Shown piece by piece: positions 10,850-18,173 of a stretch of DNA of 64,000 nt. The stretch covers positions 186,001 to 250,000 of the forward strand of contig CAVUAN010000016.1 of the NCBI GenBank assembly GCA_963739435.1. Direction: 5' to 3'. How positions within the stretch are numbered: position 1 is the stretch's first letter; every line of letters starts with the position of its first letter. The DNA is from CAVUAN01 sp963739435 (GTDB taxonomy: Bacteria; Acidobacteriota; Thermoanaerobaculia; UBA5066; Gp7-AA6). The position numbers were made by a program, and so were the translations under genes. The notes beneath the pieces are model-generated. The model saw nothing but the letters and a program-made list of their open reading frames with translations, ran no database searches and was not told the DNA's origin.

Positions 10850-11019
10850 GACGCGTCCCCTTCGTAAAGTGAACGGGCGCCTCGTGGCGCCGCGTCTGCG
10901 GTTAGGCGGGCAGCCTACCACCGGTGGGCTAGGGTTTCCGGGGGAAGCGCGGGATTCGCCCGCCGCGGAAGAGTCAACGGGAGGCTCCCTGAGCCGACAG
11001 CGTCAGGCTTCGAGAATGG

Positions 11020-11379
11020 TCAGCCCGTGTGCGGTGACCTGCGAAAGTCCGTGACATTTGCGGTCGCGAGCGGTGCTCCCGCGCGCAGCGCGCTCGCCGC
11101 GATCATGCAGTCGATCAGGGATCCGCGCCGTCTCCCGGACCCGTTGAACAGGCGCGCACAAAGGACCGCGTCCTCCTCGAGAAACGCAACCCGCTCCGTC
11201 ACGATGCTATTCGCGTGTTGCAGGTGGCTCTCTTCGAGCGGGCCGCACAAGAGCTCCGTCCATGCGATCGCATTCATGCCGAGCACTTCGCCGTCCTTCA
11301 GCCACCTTCGCAGCGCTCGATCCTCGGCGGAACCGCGCACGAGTCCTCGGATCAGGAAGCTCGTATCCAGATGAATCAT
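11020..11379 (-). CDS. vapC: PIN-domain toxin, VapC family
   Basis: A 119-residue VapC-type PIN nuclease. Catalytic acids are Asp5 (MIHLDTSFLIRGL), Glu42 (WTELLCGP), Asp90 (SLIDCMIAASAL) and Asp111 (ANVTDFRR). The start at 11379 forms an ATGA overlap with the antitoxin stop, which decides the start over longer in-frame extensions that are just the antitoxin read in another frame. Predicted activity is site-specific RNA cleavage, neutralised by the upstream ribbon-helix-helix protein. Confidence 0.9.
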   Translation of the reverse strand: MIHLDTSFLIRGLVRGSAEDRALRRWLKDGEVLGMNAIAWTELLCGPLEESHLQHANSIVTERVAFLEEDAVLCARLFNGSGRRRGSLIDCMIAASALRAGAPLATANVTDFRRSPHTG

Positions 11380-11651
11380 CTCGACTCGCGTCGCCGAGAG
11401 GCGGCGCGGCGCTCTGCGCGAGCCGTCTTTTCCCACCGAGCCGTCCGGCCCTCGGGGGCGAGCGAGCGCTGGAGTGCGTCGAGAGCGGCGAGCGCTTGCT
11501 TCGCCCCGGAGGCCGGTCCGTGCCGGGCGGCCCGGATCGAGCGACGCAACGCTTCGGACTTGGACACTCCCCACCGACGCGCCATGTCCTCGAGGGCTCG
11601 ATCCGTCTCGACGTCGAGGGAGTAGGTCGATTTCACCGTCGTGGTGGCCAT
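11376..11651 (-). CDS. Ribbon-helix-helix antitoxin of the VapC pair
   Basis: A 91-residue protein opening with TTTVKSTYSLDVETDRALEDMARRWGVSKSEALRRSI split over a beta strand and two helices, which is the ribbon-helix-helix DNA-binding fold of CopG/VapB-like antitoxins. The Arg-rich tail is the probable toxin-binding segment. Its stop overlaps the toxin ATG by four bases. It is divergent from the second module at 11759, sharing 107 bp of control DNA. No good Shine-Dalgarno precedes the ATG; a GATACT hexamer lies 6 nt upstream. Confidence 0.85.
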   Translation of the reverse strand: MATTTVKSTYSLDVETDRALEDMARRWGVSKSEALRRSIRAARHGPASGAKQALAALDALQRSLAPEGRTARWEKTARAERRAASRRRESR

Positions 11652-11707
11652 GCCCACAGTATCGGGCCATATCGCGCAGGCGGCAAATCCCGGCGCATCT
11701 GCCTCGT

Positions 11708-11736
11708 TTGCAACATTCCCCGGAGCGTGCGACAAT
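11708..11736 (+). promoter_or_regulatory. Candidate promoter in the divergent toxin-antitoxin control region
   Basis: TTGCAA (11708-11713) and GACAAT (11731-11736) are separated by exactly 17 bp and precede the AAGGAG ribosome site of the plus-strand antitoxin. Pattern match; the facing module must use the opposite strand of the same 107 bp. Confidence 0.4.
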
Positions 11737-11758
11737 GTCTTACGCAAGGAGACCATCC

Positions 11759-11974
11759 ATGACGACTCTGACCATTCGGCTCGATCCGAAGCTCGAGAAG
11801 GCTCTTCAACGTATCGCAACAAGCACCGGCCGAACCAAGAGCGAGATTGCTCGCGAGGCACTCAGACGCCAGGTTGCGGTCGCTCGTTTCCGGGAGCTCC
11901 GGAGGAAAACATTGCCGTTTGCCGAAGCTCAGGGGCTCGTCACAGATGAGGATGTCTTCCGGGTCCTCTCGTGA
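11759..11974 (+). CDS. CopG-like ribbon-helix-helix antitoxin
   Basis: A 71-residue protein: strand MTTLTIRLD followed by PKLEKALQRIATSTGRTKSEIAREAL, the two helices of a ribbon-helix-helix repressor, then a short charged tail ending DEDVFRVLS that should occupy the toxin. AAGGAG lies 7 nt upstream of the ATG. Its TGA overlaps the GTG start of the PIN toxin (GTGA), indicating coupled translation. It likely represses its own promoter. Confidence 0.88.
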   Translation: MTTLTIRLDPKLEKALQRIATSTGRTKSEIAREALRRQVAVARFRELRRKTLPFAEAQGLVTDEDVFRVLS

Positions 11975-12378
11975 GGGTCTTTTTGGACGCGAACGTGCTC
12001 GTGAGCGCGTTCGCGTCCCGCGGGCTGTGCGCCGACCTTTTGGAGGTCGTTCTGTTGGAGCACGACCTGCTTCTCGGGAGTAACGTTCTCCGCGAGGTGA
12101 GCAAGGCGCTGCGGGAGAAACTCAAACTGCCGGAGGTTCGAACCGGGGAGATCATGGAGTTCATTTCCGGCGAAGCTATTCAGATCGTCGATGATGCCGA
12201 ACCGAGTGACGTCAGGGTCGACGCGGGCGATGCGCTCGTGCTCGGCGAGGCGATCGCGACCCGCTCGGACGTCTTCGTTACAGGTGACGCGGCCCTTCTC
12301 AAGCTCGGCGCGATCGGGACGATCCAGATCGTCGCGCCCAGGCGGTTCTGGGAAATGCTTCTCTCGGCCAAGCGATAG
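11971..12378 (+). CDS. PIN-domain toxin, VapC-like
   Basis: A 135-residue PIN nuclease starting at GTG 11971 inside a four-base overlap with its antitoxin. Catalytic acids: Asp6 (VFLDANVLVSAFAS), Glu42 (VLREVSKAL), Asp87 (DAGDALVLGEA) and Asp106 (VTGDAALL). It resembles the PIN protein at 1693 (same LDANV...VTGD layout) more than the VapC at 11020. Expected product: RNA-cleaving growth inhibitor held inactive by the upstream protein. Confidence 0.88.
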   Translation: MRVFLDANVLVSAFASRGLCADLLEVVLLEHDLLLGSNVLREVSKALREKLKLPEVRTGEIMEFISGEAIQIVDDAEPSDVRVDAGDALVLGEAIATRSDVFVTGDAALLKLGAIGTIQIVAPRRFWEMLLSAKR

Positions 12379-12397
12379 ACAGCACACCTCATTCGGA

Positions 12398-12480
12398 GAG
12401 CGTCCAGTCGCCGAGGACCCAGGTCCGCACGTTCTCTCGTCGTGCTGTAGGGGGCGCTGTTTGTAGAGCTGGATGCTCCT
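12398..12480 (-). pseudogene. Decayed fragment of a 'neuromedin U'-type barrel gene
   Basis: This short stretch matches 7444-7530 in the barrel gene at 6940-7833: the identical 15-mer GCGTCCAGTCGCCGA (12400-12414 and 7446-7460), then CCCAGGTCCG, TGTAGGGGGCGCTG and CTGGATG in the same order, with small indels. On the minus strand it still encodes RTWVLGDWT, against RTWAFGDWT in the intact gene. No start or full frame remains. It looks like the leftover of a second gene copy deleted here, next to the toxin-antitoxin modules. Confidence 0.75.
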
Positions 12481-12495
12481 CCTTGTCGCGTGTCG

Positions 12496-13008
12496 TTAAG
12501 GGGCGGTCGGCCTGGTGCGCTTCTTCGACCCGAAATAGCCGTGCGTGCGCATGAAGGCGTGCCGCGCGGTTGTGACCCACGCCGTCTGGTTGAACATGAC
12601 GCCCGTGGACCAGGCGAACATGAGGAGACCCGTCACGCCTTCCGCGGCGCTCAGGAACTTCCAGCTCGGCGGCAGCTTCGCCGTGTCCATCGTCGTGAAA
12701 GCGAGCGCCGACTCGTAGAGCGCCCACGAGAATTTCTTGTAATCACCGACCGCAAGGTAGAAGCCGGCCCAGACGGCCATCTCCAGCAGGTGGAGGGCGA
12801 AGAGATAGACGATGACGCTGCACAGGACGGCGAGCATCCGGGGCCGCGTCGTGCGCTCGACGACCGTATCGCGGAATCGGGCGATCAGCTCCTCGAGGAC
12901 CACGACGCCGAAAGTCTGGATCACCGCCGTGACGAGCATCAGGACCGCTCCCACGAGCAGTTGCCGTGGCTCGTGGTCGACCTCCATTAGTCCTGCCATT
13001 GCTGCCAT
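12496..13008 (-). CDS. Ion-channel-like membrane protein (2TM/pore-loop type)
   Basis: A 170-residue membrane protein. Helices are visible at LLVGAVLMLVTAVIQTFGVVVL, MLAVLCSVIVYLFALHLLEMAVWAGFYLAVG and GVTGLLMFAWSTGVMFNQTAW; between the last two, ALAFTTMDTAKLPPSW occupies the position of the pore helix/filter (TTxGYGD in K+ channels, here TTMDTAK) in the ion-channel family PF07885. The canonical GYG is missing, so selectivity is not predictable. The start is uncertain among ATGs at 13008, 12999 and 12987. It ends the HupE-containing cluster. Confidence 0.65.
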   Translation of the reverse strand: MAAMAGLMEVDHEPRQLLVGAVLMLVTAVIQTFGVVVLEELIARFRDTVVERTTRPRMLAVLCSVIVYLFALHLLEMAVWAGFYLAVGDYKKFSWALYESALAFTTMDTAKLPPSWKFLSAAEGVTGLLMFAWSTGVMFNQTAWVTTARHAFMRTHGYFGSKKRTRPTAP

Positions 13009-13037
13009 TGTTGCTTCCCGTCCGCCGCGCTCTCGGA

Positions 13038-14036
13038 CTAGCCTTTGAACATCATCACCGTGCGCTGGATCGTCCAGAAGGCGCCCAGGGTGCCGACGGC
13101 ATAGCCCGGCAGCGCCTGAGCCCAACGGGGCCAGCGGATCTCGAGCAGCCGGAACGAGCGCTCGAGCAGCAGGACGAGCAGCACGAACCCGACCTGGCCG
13201 ATCTCGACGCCGACGTTGAAGCCGAAGAGGGCGAGCGGCAGGTCCTTGTGCGGCAAGCCGGCGCTCGTGAGCGCGCTCGCAAAGCCGAAGCCGTGGATCA
13301 ACCCGAAGACAAAAGCGACGACCCACGGGTGGCGGATCGTGAAGCTCGTCTCCCCTCGCCAGGAACGCACGATTTCCGGCCCCAGAAAGAAGATGGAGAG
13401 GGCGATCGCCGCGTTCAGGGGCAGCACCGGCAGATTGGCATATCCAAAGGTCGCGATGGCGAGCGTGATGCTGTGGGCCGCCGTGAAGGCTGTCACCGTC
13501 TTGACGAGCATCCACCGGTCCTTGACGATCAGCAGGAGGCCGAGCACGAAGAGCAGGTGGTCCGCACCGAACAGAATGTGCCGGATGCCGTGGCCGATGT
13601 ACGCGCCGAGAACCGCCATCGTCCCCTGTGCGGCGGCGATCTCGACCCATGGCTGGGACGGCCGCACGATCGTGGTCGTCTTCCGGCCGTCCTGCATCTC
13701 GACGCGCACGAGCACGTCGGTGATCGTCCCCTGGAGGCCCACGAACTCGATCCGCTTGCCGGCAAGGCCTTCCTTTCCGGCGTCGATCTGCCGGCGCTCG
13801 AGGAGCGAGTCCGTCAGCTCTTGCACCGTCGGCTCCGTGACGTTCACGACGCCGTCCGGGACCTTCAGCACGATCGGCAGCCGCATCCCGGCGAGGACGG
13901 GCGTGCGCCAGAGGAGGTCGTACCGGCCGTGCCCCGTCTCTTTGATCTCGAGGTACGCCGGCCGGGCTTCGTGCGCCCGCGCTGCCGGAACGAGAGCCAG
14001 CAGCCCGAGCGACACGGAAGCGAAAAGCCGTCTCAC
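13038..14036 (-). CDS. HupE/UreJ-like membrane protein
   Basis: A 332-residue protein with a signal peptide ending AARAHEARPAYLEI, a periplasmic beta-rich domain of about 125 residues, and then 6-7 transmembrane helices. GIRHILFGADHLLFVLGLLL, FTAAHSITLAIAT and FGLIHGFGFASAL carry the His residues characteristic of HupE/UreJ_2 proteins (PF13795), some members of which move nickel or cobalt. The metal role is inferred from the family only. It starts 10 bp after the DUF4239 gene stop, and clustering of such genes with a parvulin isomerase and DUF3604 proteins is a recurring arrangement in environmental bacteria. Confidence 0.85.
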   Translation of the reverse strand: MRRLFASVSLGLLALVPAARAHEARPAYLEIKETGHGRYDLLWRTPVLAGMRLPIVLKVPDGVVNVTEPTVQELTDSLLERRQIDAGKEGLAGKRIEFVGLQGTITDVLVRVEMQDGRKTTTIVRPSQPWVEIAAAQGTMAVLGAYIGHGIRHILFGADHLLFVLGLLLIVKDRWMLVKTVTAFTAAHSITLAIATFGYANLPVLPLNAAIALSIFFLGPEIVRSWRGETSFTIRHPWVVAFVFGLIHGFGFASALTSAGLPHKDLPLALFGFNVGVEIGQVGFVLLVLLLERSFRLLEIRWPRWAQALPGYAVGTLGAFWTIQRTVMMFKG

Positions 14037-14046
14037 CGGCCGGCTC

Positions 14047-14799
14047 TCACTGGCCGATCTGCGAGAGCAAATCGCTCAGCGTCGAGCGGGGGATCTGGAT
14101 CAGTCCGTCGAAAGGCCTGTCCATCTCGAGGATCAGGAAGATCGCTCCCGCGACGGACAGCGCACAGACGAACAGCGTTCCGATGACGGTAGCGTTCGAG
14201 GGCGCGAAGAGGCCGAAGCTGACGAAATTGATGGTCAACCAGAAGACCACGACGATCAGAAAGGGCATGGAGATCGCGCTGCTTCTCTGCTCGAACATCA
14301 GGGACCGAGTCTGCGCGATCTCGACTGCAATCTTGGAAGCCTCGGCCTGAATCGAGCGCTGAACGTCGTTCTTCGGCAAAAGCTCTCGGATCCCGTCATA
14401 AACAATACCGGCCTGGGCTTTCGGTTCCAGCCCCGAGGGCAGCGACGGATCTTTCGCCCAGATCTGATCGACGGCCCCGGCGACGAGGCCGCGCAGGGCG
14501 ACACGGATCTCCTTCGTTTCAGGCCCGTAGTGAGCCAGGGCCCGATCGAGGAACAGAACCTTTGAAGACAACGCCGTCAGCTCGTTCTTCTGCGTGTCGT
14601 AGGACTCCTTCGCCGACGCAACCAGCAAGCCGAGAACGAGGGCGGCCATCGCTCCAATCAGCCCCATCCCCAGCTTTACGATGTCTTTGGATTCCGTGCT
14701 CCGATGATGCTCGGGCAGGACGGCGCGCAGGCCCATGCCAGCCAGCGCGCCTCCGAAGACGCACGCGAACACGACGAGGCTCATTGAAATCGGGGTCAA
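14047..14799 (-). CDS. DUF4239 (bestrophin-like) membrane protein
   Basis: A 250-residue protein with two N-terminal helices (SLVVFACVFGGALAGMGL and GLIGAMAALVLGLLVASAKESYD), a helical periplasmic or cytoplasmic stretch containing SSKVLFLDRALAHYGPET, and two C-terminal helices. GLLVASAKESYDTQKNE is the hallmark of the DUF4239 family, sometimes described as bestrophin-like. Function unknown. A distant relative lies at 32545-33315. Overlaps in spacing with HupE (10 bp) and the parvulin gene (11 bp) place it in one operon. Confidence 0.8.
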   Translation of the reverse strand: MTPISMSLVVFACVFGGALAGMGLRAVLPEHHRSTESKDIVKLGMGLIGAMAALVLGLLVASAKESYDTQKNELTALSSKVLFLDRALAHYGPETKEIRVALRGLVAGAVDQIWAKDPSLPSGLEPKAQAGIVYDGIRELLPKNDVQRSIQAEASKIAVEIAQTRSLMFEQRSSAISMPFLIVVVFWLTINFVSFGLFAPSNATVIGTLFVCALSVAGAIFLILEMDRPFDGLIQIPRSTLSDLLSQIGQ

Positions 14800-14810
14800 C
14801 GGGCGCGAGT

Positions 14811-15753
14811 TTATCTAATCGGGGAGGTCGTCGGCGGAGGAGCTGGCAGGACGAGCTCGTATTTCGCCCGCATTGCCTTGTACGCCTTGTCCCAGGCCTC
14901 GGCCTTCTGCGCCGCGAGCCACGCGGTCTTGACGTCCGGCTCCACCTCCTCGAAGGCAGCCGGGCGGCCGGGCGTCAGGAAGTCCACGAACACGAGGTGC
15001 CATCCGTAGCCGGACTCGATCGGCCCGCTCCAGGCGCCGGGCTTCTGGTCGAAGAGAGCTTTCGCGAACGGGGGGCCGAACTCCTTGGCGATCTGGTCGG
15101 GCGAGCGGTCGGCGAGATAATCCTGAAACATGAAAGCATCGCCGAGTGCGGACGCCCCGGACCACGTCGCCGGCTTGCCCGCGAGTTTGCCGAGCGCCTT
15201 TTCGGCGTCCGCCCGTGCGTTCTTGCCTCGCCGGTCAGGGGAAAAATAGAGGTGTCGGAAAGTGACGCGCGGCGTTTGCTCGAACATCCGGGTGTTCTTC
15301 GCGAACCAGGCCTTCAGCTCGTCGGAGGTCGGCTCGTGGGCGCTCGCGACGTCCTCGAGCCAGAAACTCCATCTTTTGGGCCATCCGGCGCTTGACGATC
15401 GTGTCGTCCTTGTCGAGGCCCATCGCCAGGGCCTCGCGGTAGAGGATTTCCTGTCGGATCTTGTCTTCGAGCAGGCCGACCATTTCCTGCTGGGTGGGCG
15501 GACGCTGCCACTGAGAGGCGAAGCCGATCTGGAGCTGGCGCAGGTCGTCGAGGGTGAGAACGATCTGGCGCGACTGCGGCGTCTGCGCCGGCCCGCGGTT
15601 GAAGGCGCCGTAGACCGCGAAGAGAGCGAGCCCGAGAGCGAGAAAATGGACGAGTGGCTCGCGCAGCCAGCGCCGGGCGGCGTGGGCAGAGGGCGGGCGC
15701 AACCCCCTTTCGGACGGGGGCTGCGCCTTCTGGGATGCCGGCGCGGTATTCAA
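14811..15753 (-). CDS. Parvulin-type peptidyl-prolyl isomerase, membrane anchored, one frameshift
   Basis: About 313 residues after frame repair. One transmembrane helix (EPLVHFLALGLALFAVYGAF) follows a basic N-terminus, then a SurA/PpiD-like helical region (EILYREALAMGLDKDDTIVKRRMAQKMEFL), then a PpiC-like domain (VTFRHLYFSPDRR, ALGDAFMF, FGPPFAKALF, GPIESGYGWHLVFV). The frame slips near base 15360; removing one base reads LEDVASAHEPTSDELKAWF into the downstream half. It should assist folding in the periplasm. It lies between DUF4239 and DUF3604 genes in one orientation, so its client may be a product of this cluster. Confidence 0.85.
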
Positions 15754-15796
15754 CCGAGAATACCGGCGGCTCCGACGGGATCAGCGCGGCGTCCGA

Positions 15797-18112
15797 TCAC
15801 CGGATCGGGGCCAGCTCCTCCACTGCCGGAACGATCTCGTAGTTGGCGTATCCGAATTCGTTGCTGCGAGCGGCCAGATACTTGTCGCCAACCTTGTAGA
15901 CGCTGATCTCGATCGGCGTACCGACGAGGTCGGTCACGATCCTCCCGTTGGCGATGCTGTAGGGCCGCGAAGTTCCGAAGTGGCTCGCGTCGACCGCGTC
16001 GCCGGTCAGGCTTTGCAGCGCTACATTTCTTCCCACATAACGCACCTGGAACTGGCCCTGGTTGACGGGGAAGCGCTGGGTCACGTACCCGGGTTCGGAC
16101 GGCGTCAGCGGCTTGGCGTCCGGGCCCTTGCCGAGGGCGCCGTAGACGATCATGTACTTGTCACCGGTCACGGTGTTCTGCAGCCAGACGGATTTTTCCT
16201 CGACCAACGATTTGAGCTGTGCATCGTTGAGCGCCACTGCGCCCTTCTGCTTGATATCTGCCACCGTGAGACCCGGTTTGGCCGCCTTGCGGGCCTCGGC
16301 TCCCGGCGTGTACCAGATCGGCGAGCACCACGCGCGTTCCCGCAACGTGGCGGACACGACATCGGGAGGGGCGATCCCGAGCTGCTTGGCCTGGATCGTC
16401 GTCCAGCGCGGCGTGGGGATCTCGAGCACGCGGGCGTAGTAGAACGCATAGAGGCTCGGATCAAATTCAGGATCCGTCCACATGGTCTTCAGCTCCACTG
16501 CGCCGATGGTGTTGGTGTACGTCGCGTTCGCGACGTCGACCGTGTTGCCGACCGGACCCACCCTGCCGGTCCACTTGTCGGGCTTCCGTTCGCCCGACCA
16601 GGCAACGTCGTAGATCTTTTCGAAGCTCTGTCCGTTCCTGGCCCAGCCTTTCACGACCTGGATGCGGTCGAGGTTGCCGGAGGTCGGATCTTTCGTTGCC
16701 CACACCAGGAACGTCGGGGCCTTGGCCTTCGCCGGCGGCAGGTCGCCGCCCATCGGAACGCCCTTCGCGTAGCCGGTCTTGACCCAATCCTTTTCGGCCA
16801 TCATCGCCGCGGTGTACTCCCACCCGCCGAAGAATCGCACTTTTATGTGCGGGCCGGACACCGCGAAAGTCTCCTTGCGCTTCATTCCCTCGAAGAGGGA
16901 GGCTCGGGTGTTTTCCTCGGCCCACACGCCTGTCAATCCGCCGGTGCCCTCGACGCGCGCGTCGAAAAACCCGCCGACCAGAGTGCCGGCCATGCGCGCC
17001 TCGATCGTTCCATCCGTGAACGAATGGCCTCCGAAGAAGTTGTCCTGGCGGTACGGGACGGCGGTGTTGTGCGAGTCCGACGCGGCCCCGAAACCGAACT
17101 TGTAAGGGTTGAAGCCCTTGCTGTCCTCCAGGGCGAGTCCGTCCTTGAGCGCCTGACGGGCGTAGCTGCCGACAATGTGCGGCACGCGGCCAGGCGGGTT
17201 TCCGAGCAAGACCGACATGATCTCGAAGTTCGAGAATTCGTCGCTCGGGGACAGTGTGGGGTGGGTCTCGGATGTGCCCTTCAGCTGTTTGATCTCGATC
17301 AGCGGCTCGTTGCGCACGCGCGACGCCGCATAGGCGGCGTCGATCGGACGGCCCTTGGAGTCCACCTCGGTCGGGAACATGCGGCCGTCCGAGAGGTTGG
17401 CGTTGTGTGAGATGGCCAGGAGCTCGTTGCCGGCCTTCCGCTGGTCGTCCATCCAGCCCCAGAGATCCACGGGGTGATACGAGTTCAGGGCGCTGAACGG
17501 CATCTGCGGCACCTTGCCGCAGTCCTTGAAGAAGATGTTGCGGTGGAGATTCATGTTGTTCGGCATCGAGGTCCACTCGTAGGAACAGAAAGCCGTGAAC
17601 TTGCCGGGCTGGTTCGCCTGGTTGGCGAACTCGGTGTTCCGCTTCCAGACGGTGCCGGCGATCTCCGGGACCATGAGGGCCTGGATCGGCGGGCCGGCGA
17701 CCATGGTGTTGATCGCGTACAGCGCGACCCGCATCATCTCTTCCTTCGTCTTGGCCTTCAGGATCAGGGGCTCTGCGGCGGGGATCTTGCCGACCTTCGA
17801 GCCCGGCTCGTTCGCCATCTGGATCACACCGGCGTATTCGGAGTGGTCCGTGACGCCCGCCCAGTCGAGCGGCGTATCGATCTTGACGTCGTAGCCCAAA
17901 GGGTGCTTGATCGGCTCACCCTTGAAGTACTTGTAAGCGTCGGCCGGGGTCATGAGGGTGTTCCCGATCGCGAACGCGTCGAGCGACCAGCTCGTGTGGA
18001 CGTGCGTCTCGCCGAAGTAAGCGTTCTTGTCGGGATTGGGCTGGGCAGAGACCGCCGAGGCCGCCGCGGTGAGGACGATTGTAGAGGTCAGAAAGAAAAG
18101 ACCCTTGCGCAT
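15797..18112 (-). CDS. DUF3604 family secreted protein
   Basis: 771 residues from the ATG at 18112, selected by AGAGGAGA upstream and a signal peptide ending AVSAQPNPD. The protein is a full-length DUF3604 (PF12228). His-rich motifs GETHVHTSWS (His37, His39), AGVTDHSEY (Asp89, His90), LAISHNANLSDG and FGAASDSHNT resemble the metal-binding motifs of PHP-type phosphoesterases, so a periplasmic metal-dependent hydrolase is a reasonable inference; no activity is established. It is a tandem paralogue of the gene at 18174-20813, with near-identical motif order, and lacks that gene's helical tail. Confidence 0.88.
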   Translation of the reverse strand: MRKGLFFLTSTIVLTAAASAVSAQPNPDKNAYFGETHVHTSWSLDAFAIGNTLMTPADAYKYFKGEPIKHPLGYDVKIDTPLDWAGVTDHSEYAGVIQMANEPGSKVGKIPAAEPLILKAKTKEEMMRVALYAINTMVAGPPIQALMVPEIAGTVWKRNTEFANQANQPGKFTAFCSYEWTSMPNNMNLHRNIFFKDCGKVPQMPFSALNSYHPVDLWGWMDDQRKAGNELLAISHNANLSDGRMFPTEVDSKGRPIDAAYAASRVRNEPLIEIKQLKGTSETHPTLSPSDEFSNFEIMSVLLGNPPGRVPHIVGSYARQALKDGLALEDSKGFNPYKFGFGAASDSHNTAVPYRQDNFFGGHSFTDGTIEARMAGTLVGGFFDARVEGTGGLTGVWAEENTRASLFEGMKRKETFAVSGPHIKVRFFGGWEYTAAMMAEKDWVKTGYAKGVPMGGDLPPAKAKAPTFLVWATKDPTSGNLDRIQVVKGWARNGQSFEKIYDVAWSGERKPDKWTGRVGPVGNTVDVANATYTNTIGAVELKTMWTDPEFDPSLYAFYYARVLEIPTPRWTTIQAKQLGIAPPDVVSATLRERAWCSPIWYTPGAEARKAAKPGLTVADIKQKGAVALNDAQLKSLVEEKSVWLQNTVTGDKYMIVYGALGKGPDAKPLTPSEPGYVTQRFPVNQGQFQVRYVGRNVALQSLTGDAVDASHFGTSRPYSIANGRIVTDLVGTPIEISVYKVGDKYLAARSNEFGYANYEIVPAVEELAPIR

Positions 18113-18173
18113 GACGGTATCTCCTCTGCAGCGATTACACCACAGCGTCCGGAATTGGCGAACAGATGCAATT

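Noticed and set aside
10850..10921. 24-residue N-terminal extension of the large arylsulfatase
   Set aside because: It is Arg-rich, lacks a signal and places the clear ribosome site and signal peptide inside the gene; start at 10849 preferred.
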